64,000 nt of DNA from Erysipelotrichaceae bacterium OPF54 (GTDB taxonomy: Bacteria; Bacillota_I; Bacilli_A; Erysipelotrichales; Erysipelotrichaceae), in contig BQKD01000001.1 of the NCBI GenBank assembly GCA_022834735.1, positions 3,077,659 to 3,141,658 on the forward strand, given 5' to 3'. Below, one piece after another: positions 40,824 to 49,460 of the stretch (positions within the stretch are counted from its first letter, which is position 1; every line of letters begins with the position of its first letter). A model generated the notes under the pieces. That model saw only the letters and a list, made by a program, of their open reading frames with translations, searched no databases and was not told where the DNA came from. The position numbers were made by a program, and so were the translations under genes.

Positions 40824-42530
40824 TTATTCAATTTCAGCAGAATCCAATGCCTGTGCCCAGGAACGTACCGGACCTGTTTCGGTCAGCTTCACATTCTTGG
40901 CATAAATATTGAACAGTTCGTTGCCGTAGATCGGCAGATAAGGGATGAGTTCGTTTTCTGTGATCATCGCTTTCTTGTAGTTATCGACCGATTCCTTTTC
41001 ATCCATTGTCGAACGGCCGGCTGTCAGCTCTTCATCCAGTTTCGCATCTTCCAGACCAGAGTAGTTGTTCGGATCGCCGCTCATCAGGTTGTAGTTCGAA
41101 TCCGCGTTTTCAACACCCGTGTAGGAAGTCGTCATGAAGAATACGTTCCAGTCCTCATTTCCGCTTCCCGGCGTTACTGTATCGAGCAATGTATTGAAGT
41201 CGACTGTATTTTGTTTCAGATCGACACCGATCTCTTTCCATGATTTCTGAATGATCGGAATGAGCATTTCAAGAACCGAGTTGCCTTCGCTCAAAAGGAA
41301 TTTAACTGTCAGTTTTTCGCCGTCTTTTTCACGGATGCCATCCGCTCCGACTTTCCATCCGGCATCATCAAGGATCTGTTTTGCTTTATCAAGATCATAG
41401 TCGTAAATTGCCAGACCGTCGAGTCTTTCTTCGCCAGTTACGACCTTGCCTAAGTTGGCCGATACCGGGTTCCAGTAAACATCTGGAACATATCCCAGAG
41501 GAACTTTTTCGAGCTCTTCGGAAGCTTCCGGATATTTGAAGTAGGCGTCTACGAATTCCGGACGGTTTGTCGCGTAGGACAATGCCTGACGTACCGCCGG
41601 ATCAGCCGTTGTTCCGGATTTGCAGTTGTAACCGAAGAAACCTTCTGCCGCACGGAAGTAGTGGTCGAATGTCAGATTTTCATCCAGCGATGCAGGACCG
41701 ATGATATCCGCTTCGATCGATTCAGGGAAGTAGTTGATATCGCCGTTCTGCAGCGACGTAAGCTCTGTTGCCTCGGCAATCGTTTTTACGATAACGCGGC
41801 TGATCTTGTAATCGCCTTCGCCTGTGTAGTTTTCATTTTTCGTCAGCGATGCGCCCGAAGCCTTGTCGTAGGAATTGAGGACATATGGTCCGGATCCCAT
41901 CGGTTCGTCGTTTTTCGACTTATAGTCGCCCAGGTCGCCTTTTTTGTATTCGTACTGCTCATCCGAGATGATTCCCATAGTGCCTAATGTGCTGGCAGAA
42001 TCGTACTGTGTTTTTGTCAGATGGAATGTCACAGTGTGCTCATCCACGACCTCGATACCGCTGAAATCCTCAGCGTCGCCGTCATGATATTCCTTATAGC
42101 CTTCGATAAAGTCCGCACTGCCTGTAAAACGTCCGTCATAAGAAGGGTCGGCGATCAGCGTAAACGTGAATTTTACGTCGTTGGCATCCAGATCGGTGCC
42201 GTCGGAGAATTTGATTCCGTCCTTGAGCTTGAACGTGATCGTTTTTCCGTCTTCGCTGACTTCCGGCATTTCCTCTGCCAGATAAGGCTTCAGCTCGGAA
42301 TCCTTCGTATAGCGGAGCATTGGTTCATAGATCATATCCACTACCCAGCCGTCATACGCTGACTGGTAAAAAATTGGTGAGAATACACCGGCAAGCTCCT
42401 GTGTAGTTCCGACGATCAATGGTTTGCTGTCTGAGCTTGAGCCAGAGTTAGAGCCGGAACTTCCACAGCCGGCAAGTCCGAGCACCATCGCAGCCGATGC
42501 CAGACCTGCAATAAATTTCTGTGAGTTCAT
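40824..42530 (-). CDS. oppA: Oligopeptide-binding lipoprotein OppA
   Basis: The 568-aa extracellular solute-binding protein (SBP family 5) has a lipoprotein signal with lipobox LAGC (Cys22) and a Ser/Gly linker. FKLKDGIKFSDGTDLDANDVKFTF and DPAVRQALSYATNRPEFVDAY are characteristic. It captures peptides for the OppBCDF channel. AGGAGGAGATT precedes the ATG, with a good promoter further up. Stem-loops behind it probably keep its mRNA more abundant than that of the rest of the operon. Confidence 0.95.
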   Translation of the reverse strand: MNSQKFIAGLASAAMVLGLAGCGSSGSNSGSSSDSKPLIVGTTQELAGVFSPIFYQSAYDGWVVDMIYEPMLRYTKDSELKPYLAEEMPEVSEDGKTITFKLKDGIKFSDGTDLDANDVKFTFTLIADPSYDGRFTGSADFIEGYKEYHDGDAEDFSGIEVVDEHTVTFHLTKTQYDSASTLGTMGIISDEQYEYKKGDLGDYKSKNDEPMGSGPYVLNSYDKASGASLTKNENYTGEGDYKISRVIVKTIAEATELTSLQNGDINYFPESIEADIIGPASLDENLTFDHYFRAAEGFFGYNCKSGTTADPAVRQALSYATNRPEFVDAYFKYPEASEELEKVPLGYVPDVYWNPVSANLGKVVTGEERLDGLAIYDYDLDKAKQILDDAGWKVGADGIREKDGEKLTVKFLLSEGNSVLEMLIPIIQKSWKEIGVDLKQNTVDFNTLLDTVTPGSGNEDWNVFFMTTSYTGVENADSNYNLMSGDPNNYSGLEDAKLDEELTAGRSTMDEKESVDNYKKAMITENELIPYLPIYGNELFNIYAKNVKLTETGPVRSWAQALDSAEIE

Positions 42531-42566
42531 TTCAATCTCCTCCTAAATAAACTTCTAGATGTCTTA

Positions 42567-42595
42567 ATATTATCAACATGAAATAACCTTTTCAA
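42567..42595 (-). promoter_or_regulatory. Promoter of the opp operon
   Basis: TTGAAA (42595-42590), exactly 17 bp, then TAATAT (42572-42567) on the minus strand, upstream of the oppA ribosome site. Confidence 0.75.
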
Positions 42596-42675
42596 GAAAT
42601 TTTTATTGTTTTCAAAGGGAATGAAAGGCTTTCCATTTTTAACCGTATGCTTTCAGCTTTATTTTCAAATTCTTA

Positions 42676-42684
42676 TGATACAAT
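42676..42684 (+). promoter_or_regulatory. Extended -10 of the DUF5662 gene, leaderless start
   Basis: TGA-TACAAT is followed by six nucleotides and the ATG at 42691; no ribosome site is present. Confidence 0.55.
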
Positions 42685-42690
42685 GTCTGC

Positions 42691-43227
42691 ATGAAAGCTC
42701 TATCTAAAGTGAAAGGACATCTGTCTACGATCAACAAACATAAAATCAAGGTTGGCGAGCTCTGCTTCCGGTGCGGACTGTACAAGCAGGGGCTGCTGCA
42801 TGATATGAGCAAATATTCCCCGATCGAACTGAGGACCGGATTCAAATATTACCAGGGCTTCCGCTCCCCGATCGATGCGCAGAAGGAGGAAGAGGGATAT
42901 TCCATGTCATGGCTCCACCATAAAGGAAGGAATCCCCATCACTGGGAGTACTGGCTGGACAATTCGAAAAATGGCGTCGCTCCGGTGAAGATGCCCGAAC
43001 GCTACGTCTATGAAATGTTCTGCGACCGGGTCGCTGCCAGCATGATCTACCAAAAAGAAAAGTACACTGATCACAGTGCACTTGATTATTATATGCAGGG
43101 CAGGGATCACATCATGATCCATCCCGAAACGGACCGGCTCATCCTGTTTTTGCTTTGCTACTTATCGGAAAACGGACTCGAAAAAACGTGCCGATACATT
43201 CGCAGACGAGTCCGGAAAGGGACATAG
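42691..43227 (+). CDS. DUF5662-family protein
   Basis: The 178-aa protein shows the family pattern GLYKQGLLHDMSKYSPIEL (HD-like pair), SWLHHKGRNPHHWEYWLDN and PERYVYEMFCDRVAAS. The conserved His and Asp residues suggest a metal site, but the function is unknown. The gene is transcribed from an apparently leaderless promoter and ends one base before the convergent glmS. Confidence 0.8.
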   Translation: MKALSKVKGHLSTINKHKIKVGELCFRCGLYKQGLLHDMSKYSPIELRTGFKYYQGFRSPIDAQKEEEGYSMSWLHHKGRNPHHWEYWLDNSKNGVAPVKMPERYVYEMFCDRVAASMIYQKEKYTDHSALDYYMQGRDHIMIHPETDRLILFLLCYLSENGLEKTCRYIRRRVRKGT

Positions 43228-43228
43228 C

Positions 43229-45034
43229 TTATTCGACTGTAACGCTTTTTGCCAGGTTTCGCGGCTGATCGACGTTGCAGCCTTTTTCTTTTGCCGTATA
43301 AAACGCGAACAGCTGCAGCAGCACCGCAACAAGGATTCCCGTCAGATACGGATGGACCGGCACAAGATCGATCTGCCTTTCGATCTTGTCGGAATGAATT
43401 CCCGGCGCTTTGATCAGGATGACTTCTGCCCCGCGGGCAATCGTCTCCTCGATATTGGAAATCGTCTTGGCCGCCACTTCTTTCTGGGTTGCCAGCGCAA
43501 TGACGACCGTCCCTTCTTCGATCAGCGCGATCGGCCCGTGCTTCAGTTCCCCGGCATAATACGCGTCCGCATGCACATAGGAGATTTCCTTGAGCTTGAG
43601 CGCCCCTTCGAGCACATTGACATAATCGAGCTGGCGTCCGATAAAATACGCGTCCCTCTGGTCGGCAAGGAGCCTGGCATACTCTGCCATCGTATTCTTC
43701 CTGTCCAGCATCGCCTCTACGGCATTGGGGATCTCTTTCAGATCGGCAATGAACTGATCCAGATCTTTTACCTCGTATCCTGAATTATAAGCCAGCTTGA
43801 CCATCATCGCTGCCAGCATGACAAGCTGGGTCGTATACGCTTTGGTGCTCGCGACCGCGATCTCCGGGCCGGCGCACGTATATAAAGTAATATCGGCCAG
43901 ACGAGCCAGCGAGGAATCAAGCACATTGGTCAGCGTCAGCGTGGCCGCGCCTGCTTTCAGGCACATTTTCAATGCAGCGAGCGTATCAGCCGTTTCCCCG
44001 GACTGGGAAACAAACACGCAGAACGTGCGGTCATTGACCGGATAGTTGCCGTACCGGAATTCGCTGGCCGGCACGCACGTGATCGGAATATCCATCCATT
44101 CGCGCCCCAGATACTGCGCATACAAAGCCGCATGATAGGCGGTGCCGCATGCAAGAAAATATACATGGTCGAATGCATGAAGATCGATGCCGTCCAGTTC
44201 AGGCATGATGATCCGATCCTCTACCCGTCCGCGCAGCGTTTCCCGGATCACATACGGCTGTTCATGCATTTCCTTTTCCATGAACGTGTCGTACCCGTTT
44301 TTCTGGGCCGCTTCCAGATCATAAGGAATATGGATGAATTTCGGCTCCACTTCTCTGCCCTGTCCGTCATACACCGAAACATGGCCCGGCTTCAAAACGG
44401 CCATCTGTCCGTCTTCCAGCGTGATCATATCTTTTGTATAGGAAATAAGGGCAGGAATATCGCTGGCACAGAAAGAAGCCGTGTCATCCATTCCAAGGAT
44501 CATAGGGCTTTCCTTCTTGGCTGCGTAGATCGTATCGGGTTCGTCGACCGAAACAACGCAGAGCGCATAGCTTCCTTCCAGATAGCTCATCACTTTGCGA
44601 AGCACGGCTTTCATATCCCCTTCATAATAATAGTCGAGCAGATGAACGATCACTTCGCTGTCGGTCTGGGATGCCAGCGTATATCCCTGCATCCCGAGTC
44701 CTTCCTTGATCGATTGATAGTTTTCGATGATCCCGTTATGAACGATCGAAATCGTATTCGACAAGTTCGTATGGGGATGTGAATTCAGATTGGACGGCAC
44801 CCCATGGGTCGCCCAGCGCGTATGTCCGATGCCGGCATGCTGATCGAGATCATATTGCGCGAGCTTTTCCTTCAAGGCTGCCAGCGCTCCTTTCGTCTTG
44901 ACCGTCACGAGCTCGCCATTCGAGACGAGCGTGATCCCTGCCGAGTCATAGCCCCGGTACTCGAGTTTTTCCAATCCCTGGATCAGAAAGGGCAGAGCTC
45001 TCCCTTTCCCGGTGTAGGCTGTAATTCCACACAT
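43229..45034 (-). CDS. glmS: Glutamine-fructose-6-phosphate aminotransferase GlmS
   Basis: The 601-aa enzyme makes glucosamine 6-phosphate for cell-wall sugar synthesis. The glutaminase domain begins with the catalytic Cys2 (MCGITAYTG) and has GHTRWATHG; the isomerase half has two SIS domains (SQSGETADTLAAL, AVASTKAYTTQLV) and ends in KSVTVE. A glmS ribozyme in its leader ties its mRNA level to glucosamine 6-phosphate. The AGGA-type site lies just before the ATG. Confidence 0.98.
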   Translation of the reverse strand: MCGITAYTGKGRALPFLIQGLEKLEYRGYDSAGITLVSNGELVTVKTKGALAALKEKLAQYDLDQHAGIGHTRWATHGVPSNLNSHPHTNLSNTISIVHNGIIENYQSIKEGLGMQGYTLASQTDSEVIVHLLDYYYEGDMKAVLRKVMSYLEGSYALCVVSVDEPDTIYAAKKESPMILGMDDTASFCASDIPALISYTKDMITLEDGQMAVLKPGHVSVYDGQGREVEPKFIHIPYDLEAAQKNGYDTFMEKEMHEQPYVIRETLRGRVEDRIIMPELDGIDLHAFDHVYFLACGTAYHAALYAQYLGREWMDIPITCVPASEFRYGNYPVNDRTFCVFVSQSGETADTLAALKMCLKAGAATLTLTNVLDSSLARLADITLYTCAGPEIAVASTKAYTTQLVMLAAMMVKLAYNSGYEVKDLDQFIADLKEIPNAVEAMLDRKNTMAEYARLLADQRDAYFIGRQLDYVNVLEGALKLKEISYVHADAYYAGELKHGPIALIEEGTVVIALATQKEVAAKTISNIEETIARGAEVILIKAPGIHSDKIERQIDLVPVHPYLTGILVAVLLQLFAFYTAKEKGCNVDQPRNLAKSVTVE

Positions 45035-45076
45035 ATTAAAATCCTCCGTTTTCTATTATTCATGGAGGATACCTAG

Positions 45077-45201
45077 AAGGATTTGTTCACAGCTCGCACT
45101 GTGTTTTTGTCCTTTTTTCAGACTGTATCAAGCCTCCGGATCATCCGCCGAATCTTTCGATGAACCCGGTCCTCGTCAACTGCTCCTGCAGTCCCGGCGC
45201 T
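45077..45201 (-). ncRNA. glmS ribozyme (glucosamine-6-phosphate riboswitch)
   Basis: The minus-strand leader of glmS has the conserved ribozyme elements in order: AGCGCC at the 5' end, AGTTGACGAGGA, TCGGCGGATG, then a P4-type arm AAGGAC...CACAG-TGCGAG-CTGTG...TCCTT. Self-cleavage is expected between A (45201) and G (45200). The RNA cleaves itself when glucosamine 6-phosphate is bound, lowering glmS expression. Confidence 0.93.
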
Positions 45202-45232
45202 TATTTTTATGTTATAGCTCCATGATTTTTTC

Positions 45233-45238
45233 ATTATA
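45233..45238 (-). promoter_or_regulatory. -10 element of the glmS transcript
   Basis: TATAAT on the minus strand lies 32 nt upstream of the ribozyme cleavage site; the -35 is weak. Confidence 0.5.
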
Positions 45239-45246
45239 TCGAACTT

Positions 45247-45278
45247 AAAAAAAAACACAAGCTTTTACGGCTTGTGTT
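45247..45278 (-). terminator. Terminator after parB
   Basis: AACACAAGC/GCTTGTGTT is a perfect 9-bp stem followed by a long T run on the minus strand. Confidence 0.93.
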
Positions 45279-45298
45279 CACAACTCTTTTGGAATGAT

Positions 45299-46168
45299 TC
45301 AGTCGGTCAGCTCGAGCATTTCAAGGATCCGCGTAAGATCGGAATCGTTTTCAAAATGGATCGTAATGGCGTGTCCTGCAATCTTCACGTTGGTCTGAAA
45401 GTAGTCTTCGAGCTGGCGCTGCGCCTCTTTCACGAACATATTTTCCTTGCTTGCCACGATTGGCTTGTCTTTTTTCTGGGCGCTTTCCTTAACGAGCTGT
45501 TCAACCTTTCGTACCGATAGCCCCTGATCGATGGCCTGTTTTGCGATCCGCCGCATTTCCTCTTCGTTTTTAAGGGAAAGCAGGGCCCGGATGTGTCCCA
45601 TGGACAGCTGCTTGTCGATCGCATACTGCTGCACATCTTCGGGAAGACGGAGCAGACGGAGCAGGTTGGTAATATGTTCACGACTTTTGCCGACCCTTTT
45701 GGCAAGCTGTTCCTGCGTATAGCCTAATTTCTGGATCAGCTGCTCATAGGCTTTTGCCTCTTCGATCACATTGAGATCTTCCCGCTGAATGTTTTCGAGC
45801 AGGGCGATCTCCATCATTTCCTGGTCATCGAACTGTACGATAATAGCCGGGATCGTTTCCAGTCCGGCCAGCTTGCTGGCTCTTAACCGCCGTTCTCCGG
45901 TGATCAGGTCATAGCCGGCAATGCTTTTCTTTACGAGGATCGGTGTGAATACGCCATGCTGTTCGATCGACACCTTCAGTTCCTGGAGCGCTTCGTCATC
46001 GAATACTTTTCGCGGCTGATACGGGTTGGGACGGATCTCGCTGACCGGGATCTTCGTCTGTTCGGAAACGACCGTATCGATCTCGCCATGCTGAATATCA
46101 TCGAGCACTTTGCTGACATCCTGTCCGAATATCGTTGTCAATCCTTTTCCTAAACGCGTTGAGCTCAT
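45299..46168 (-). CDS. parB: Chromosome partitioning protein ParB (Spo0J-type)
   Basis: The 289-aa protein has the ParB N-terminal box (IPVSEIRPNPYQPRKVFD ... LITGERRLRASKLAG), helix-turn-helix (YTQEQLAKRVGKSREHITNLLRLL) and a C-terminal dimerisation helix. It binds parS near the origin and loads SMC. GAGGGGA precedes the ATG. It follows parA by 3 nt. I did not find a parS palindrome in this window. Confidence 0.96.
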   Translation of the reverse strand: MSSTRLGKGLTTIFGQDVSKVLDDIQHGEIDTVVSEQTKIPVSEIRPNPYQPRKVFDDEALQELKVSIEQHGVFTPILVKKSIAGYDLITGERRLRASKLAGLETIPAIIVQFDDQEMMEIALLENIQREDLNVIEEAKAYEQLIQKLGYTQEQLAKRVGKSREHITNLLRLLRLPEDVQQYAIDKQLSMGHIRALLSLKNEEEMRRIAKQAIDQGLSVRKVEQLVKESAQKKDKPIVASKENMFVKEAQRQLEDYFQTNVKIAGHAITIHFENDSDLTRILEMLELTD

Positions 46169-46171
46169 ATA

Positions 46172-46945
46172 TTATTTCCCCTCATTTCTATGTAAAAATT
46201 CTTCACATAATGCCATATAAGCGAGCGCCCCTTTGGATCGCGGATCGTATTCGAAAATAGACAATCCGCGGCTCGGCGCTTCGGAAAGACGTACATTGCG
46301 GGGAATGGAATTCTGATAGACAAGCTTTCCGAACGACTGCCGGACATCCTGCGATACTTCTGCGCTCAGATTGGTGCTGTTATTGTACATTGTCATCAGG
46401 ATCCCCTCAATTTTTAAACGGGAGTTGGAAGTCTGCTGCACGATCCGGATCGTGATCAGCAGCTGGGTCACGCCTTCGAGGGCGTAGTATTCGCACTGTA
46501 CCGGAATGAGCACGCTGTCGGCTGCTGTCAATGCGTTGGTTGTCAGCAGACCAAGCGAAGGCGGACAGTCGATCAGGATATAATCATACTTGTCTTTTAC
46601 AGGTTCGAGCACTTTTTTCAGGATCGTTTCCTTGCCCGCTCCCATTTTGTCCATCATCAGATCCGCTCCGGCAAGAGAAATATTGGCCGGCAGGATATCG
46701 ACTTTGCTTTTCTGATCATGGACGATCGTTTTTTCGATCGGATAATCATCCATTAATACGGCATAAACGGTCGGCTGCCCCGGGCCTGTGATAGCTCCGA
46801 GCCCCTGCGATGCGTTTCCCTGCGCGTCAAAGTCGACCAGAAGCACTTTTTTTCCAAGTTTTGCCAGACCGCTGGACACATTGATGGCCGTTGTCGTCTT
46901 TCCGACCCCGCCTTTCTGATTCGAAATTGCGATTATTTTTCCCAT
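46172..46945 (-). CDS. parA: Chromosome partitioning ATPase ParA (Soj-type)
   Basis: The 257-aa ATPase has the deviant Walker A KGGVGKTTTAIN at the N-terminus, VDFDAQGNASQGLG, and IDCPPSLGLLTTNAL. It starts within the last 13 nt of rsmG, after GGAGGAC. It works with ParB in origin segregation. The rsmG-parA-parB order is typical of Firmicutes close to oriC. Confidence 0.96.
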   Translation of the reverse strand: MGKIIAISNQKGGVGKTTTAINVSSGLAKLGKKVLLVDFDAQGNASQGLGAITGPGQPTVYAVLMDDYPIEKTIVHDQKSKVDILPANISLAGADLMMDKMGAGKETILKKVLEPVKDKYDYILIDCPPSLGLLTTNALTAADSVLIPVQCEYYALEGVTQLLITIRIVQQTSNSRLKIEGILMTMYNNSTNLSAEVSQDVRQSFGKLVYQNSIPRNVRLSEAPSRGLSIFEYDPRSKGALAYMALCEEFLHRNEGK

Positions 46946-47649
46946 GCTGCGTCCTCCAGTGGCTTCTTTTTGATCTGACCGTATGCTCTTGGGTATTTTT
47001 TAGGAGTCGGCCTCATTTTCTTAAAATAAAAGTTGATGCGTGTACTGTCGTCTTCGATGATCGTTTTCTCTTCCCGTATCAGATGGATACCAAGTTCATG
47101 GACCGCTTTCTGGGCATTTTTCAGTTCCTCTTCGCCATTCTTTCCTTTCAGGGCGACCATGATCCCATCCGGTTTGAGCAAAGGAACACAAAGCTCGAGC
47201 AGGATCGATAATCTGGCTACTGCTCTGGCACTGACGACTTCAAATTTTTCCCGCGCTTCTTTTACGTAATCTTCCGCTCTTGCGTTGACGATCTGCACAT
47301 CTTTCAGACCGAGCGTTTCTTTCACTTCATTTAAAAAGCGGCATCTTTTCTGAAGCGGTTCGAGCAAGGTCATATGGCATTCAGGAAACGCAATTTTTAC
47401 CGGGATTCCCGGAAAGCCAGCTCCGCTTCCGACATCGCACATCGATCGAGGATTCAGCGAGGCAAATGGAAGGATCGAGTCATAAAAATGCTTTTCCCAC
47501 ACTTCTTCCTCTTCCGTAATGGCTGTCAGGTTCATTTTTTCGTTCCATTCCTGGAGCAGTTTCATATATTGTTCAAATTGTAAAATTTGCTGTTCATTCA
47601 ATTGAATGCCCAATTCACTCAATGCTTGTATAAATTGTGTTTTTGTCAT
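46933..47649 (-). CDS. rsmG: 16S rRNA (guanine-N7) methyltransferase RsmG
   Basis: The 238-aa SAM-dependent enzyme methylates G527 of 16S rRNA. MCDVGSGAGFPGIPVKI is the SAM site, WNEKMNLTAITEEEEVW the N-terminal motif, and VVSARAVARLSILLEL the family block. The ATG at 47649 after GGAGG is used rather than the ORF start at 47685. It overlaps parA by 13 nt. Confidence 0.96.
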   Translation of the reverse strand: MTKTQFIQALSELGIQLNEQQILQFEQYMKLLQEWNEKMNLTAITEEEEVWEKHFYDSILPFASLNPRSMCDVGSGAGFPGIPVKIAFPECHMTLLEPLQKRCRFLNEVKETLGLKDVQIVNARAEDYVKEAREKFEVVSARAVARLSILLELCVPLLKPDGIMVALKGKNGEEELKNAQKAVHELGIHLIREEKTIIEDDSTRINFYFKKMRPTPKKYPRAYGQIKKKPLEDAAWEK

Positions 47650-47706
47650 AAAGACCTCCGTGTGATTTATTATACCACAAATCATATGGCATTCACATTT
47701 TTTATA

Positions 47707-47715
47707 TGCTATGAT
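47707..47715 (+). promoter_or_regulatory. Extended -10 of the DUF4230 gene, leaderless start
   Basis: TGC-TATGAT is followed by six nucleotides and the ATG at 47722. Confidence 0.5.
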
Positions 47716-47721
47716 TAGGAC

Positions 47722-48339
47722 ATGAAAAAAATTAAATCAATTGTCATCGCCGGGGTGACGGGCGCGCTGATCGCGGGGATCCTCGTTTTGGTGCTCGGGA
47801 TCAAATTCGGAAACTGGAGCGTGGGACCGGGCGAATCGAAGGTCACGCAGACTACGGTGAAAGAACAGCTTGTCAGTGCTTCTGATCTTATAACCACAAG
47901 ATACCACTATTCCAATGTGGGCCGCTATGAAAACTCGCTCGAGATCAACGGCTGGTCGATCCCGCTGACTGACAAATACTTTATCCTGACTTATGAAGGA
48001 GAAGCATTGCTCGGTGTCGATATGTCGGCTGCGGATGTGAACATAGCAGGAAATACGATTTCCATCGAACTGCCTCCGATCGAAATATTGTCGAACTCGA
48101 TCGATGAAAAAAGCATTGAAGTATACAACGAGTCGAAAAATATTTTCAATCCGATCAGTGTGAACGACTACAAAGAATTCGTGACCAAGGAAAAGGAAAG
48201 CATCGAAAAGGAAATCAAAGAGAAAAATATTTATGAAACGGCGCAGCAGCAGGCTGTCGAATCCATTCAGCAGATCCTTGATCTTTCTGCTCCAATCAAA
48301 GAAAACTATACGGTTGACGTAAAATTTAAAGACGCCTAA
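47722..48339 (+). CDS. DUF4230-family membrane-anchored protein
   Basis: The 205-aa protein has one N-terminal transmembrane helix (about 5-28, GVTGALIAGILVLVLGI) and an extracellular part with the DUF4230 pattern: LVSASDLITTRYHYSNVG, TDKYFILTYEGEALLGVD and IELPPIEILSNSID. The family is uncharacterised. The mRNA is probably leaderless. It ends four bases after the start of the convergent glycerophosphotransferase stop region, with a short terminator. Confidence 0.8.
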   Translation: MKKIKSIVIAGVTGALIAGILVLVLGIKFGNWSVGPGESKVTQTTVKEQLVSASDLITTRYHYSNVGRYENSLEINGWSIPLTDKYFILTYEGEALLGVDMSAADVNIAGNTISIELPPIEILSNSIDEKSIEVYNESKNIFNPISVNDYKEFVTKEKESIEKEIKEKNIYETAQQQAVESIQQILDLSAPIKENYTVDVKFKDA

Positions 48340-48354
48340 TTGGCGCCTTTTTTT
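48331..48354 (+). terminator. Short terminator after the DUF4230 gene
   Basis: CGCC-TAATT-GGCG with a mismatch outward is followed by seven T; it overlaps the coding end. Confidence 0.5.
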
Positions 48355-49451
48355 ATGTTCGTCAGTTCATGGATCAGTTTTACGATCCGGGAGGTATTGT
48401 TTCCGTCCGTTCGAATTATATATTTTTTCTGAAATTCATATAATTTTTCATAATTATAATCCGGCAGCCTGCGAATGGCGTCGATCACGTTTTTTTCAGT
48501 AAAACAGATTTCTCCCGGAAAATCCTGTTCATATGGAATATTCAGACCGATCGTCTTTTTATACTGTTCCAGATCGGATACATAGGCGATCATCGGTTTT
48601 TTTAAGAGCGAATAATCAAAAATGATGCTTGAATAGTCAGAAATCAGACATGTGCTGATCTGCATGAGAACGTACAGATCTTCCGTATTTACAGCAACAG
48701 CTTTTTTATTTCGAAAGCGGACGTCGCCAAGCAAGGGATGAAATTTGTACAGAACCACCGTATCTTCTTCAAGCTCTTCTGCCATTTTATCCAGATCAAG
48801 TGATTCGATCTCAAACCCGTCAATAATATTTCCCCGGAAAGTGGGTGCATATAAAATACATTTCTTTTCTTTAAGGTCCGGATATCTTTCGTAAAACTGT
48901 ATGATTTTCCTATTTATCTTCTTTTGATTGAGGAGATTATCGGTCCTTGCCATGCCGCAGTCATATACCTGTCCAGGCATGACTCCGAATGCCTGGGCAT
49001 AACACTCTTTCCAGTAAGGCGCTGAAGAGATGACCGCATCATAATTGCGGATCACATATTGACGCCGGATCTGGTTTCCGAATTTTTTTACTGCACCGCA
49101 CGCGTGCCATACCTGCAGGACCTTCGTTCTTTTCGGTTTCATATGAGAAATCACATAGTTATTGTCATTGATGATCACCAGAGCAGATCTCTTTATTTCT
49201 ACGAGCTGTTTAAGACAGTTGAGGAAATAAAGAAAATCGCCCCAGAGACTTTTCTGAAATACGACCAGATCGCAGCGCAGTTCATATACATTTTCTTTTT
49301 CGAGCGCTTCATAGATCCGTTTGAAATCGGAAGTCAGTTTATCGGAAGTGAGCGAAATGAACGTGATCCGGTTCGGGATTGGCCGAAGATAAAAAGTGAA
49401 CACATTGACAATACTCAATGCGATATTCAATATGATCTTGCTCAATCCCAT
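48336..49451 (-). CDS. CDP-glycerol glycerophosphotransferase-family protein, 371 aa
   Basis: The protein has the TagB/TagF-type GT-B core: VLQVWHACGAVKKFG (the HG/HACG box), APYWKECYAQAFG, CILYAPTFRGN, and ISDYSSIIFDYSLLKKPMI for CDP-glycerol binding. The ATG at 49451 with AGGTGA is used; a GTG at 49460 is in frame. It is the last gene of the teichoic acid cluster. It may prime or extend the poly(glycerol phosphate) chain, or act on another polyol; the order of action cannot be read here. Confidence 0.85.
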   Translation of the reverse strand: MGLSKIILNIALSIVNVFTFYLRPIPNRITFISLTSDKLTSDFKRIYEALEKENVYELRCDLVVFQKSLWGDFLYFLNCLKQLVEIKRSALVIINDNNYVISHMKPKRTKVLQVWHACGAVKKFGNQIRRQYVIRNYDAVISSAPYWKECYAQAFGVMPGQVYDCGMARTDNLLNQKKINRKIIQFYERYPDLKEKKCILYAPTFRGNIIDGFEIESLDLDKMAEELEEDTVVLYKFHPLLGDVRFRNKKAVAVNTEDLYVLMQISTCLISDYSSIIFDYSLLKKPMIAYVSDLEQYKKTIGLNIPYEQDFPGEICFTEKNVIDAIRRLPDYNYEKLYEFQKKYIIRTDGNNTSRIVKLIHELTNIKKGAN

Positions 49452-49460
49452 AAATCTCAC

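Noticed and set aside
45299..47649. parS site near parAB
   Set aside because: I looked for the TGTTTCACGTGAAACA-type palindrome and did not find one by eye; a full search could still find a diverged site.
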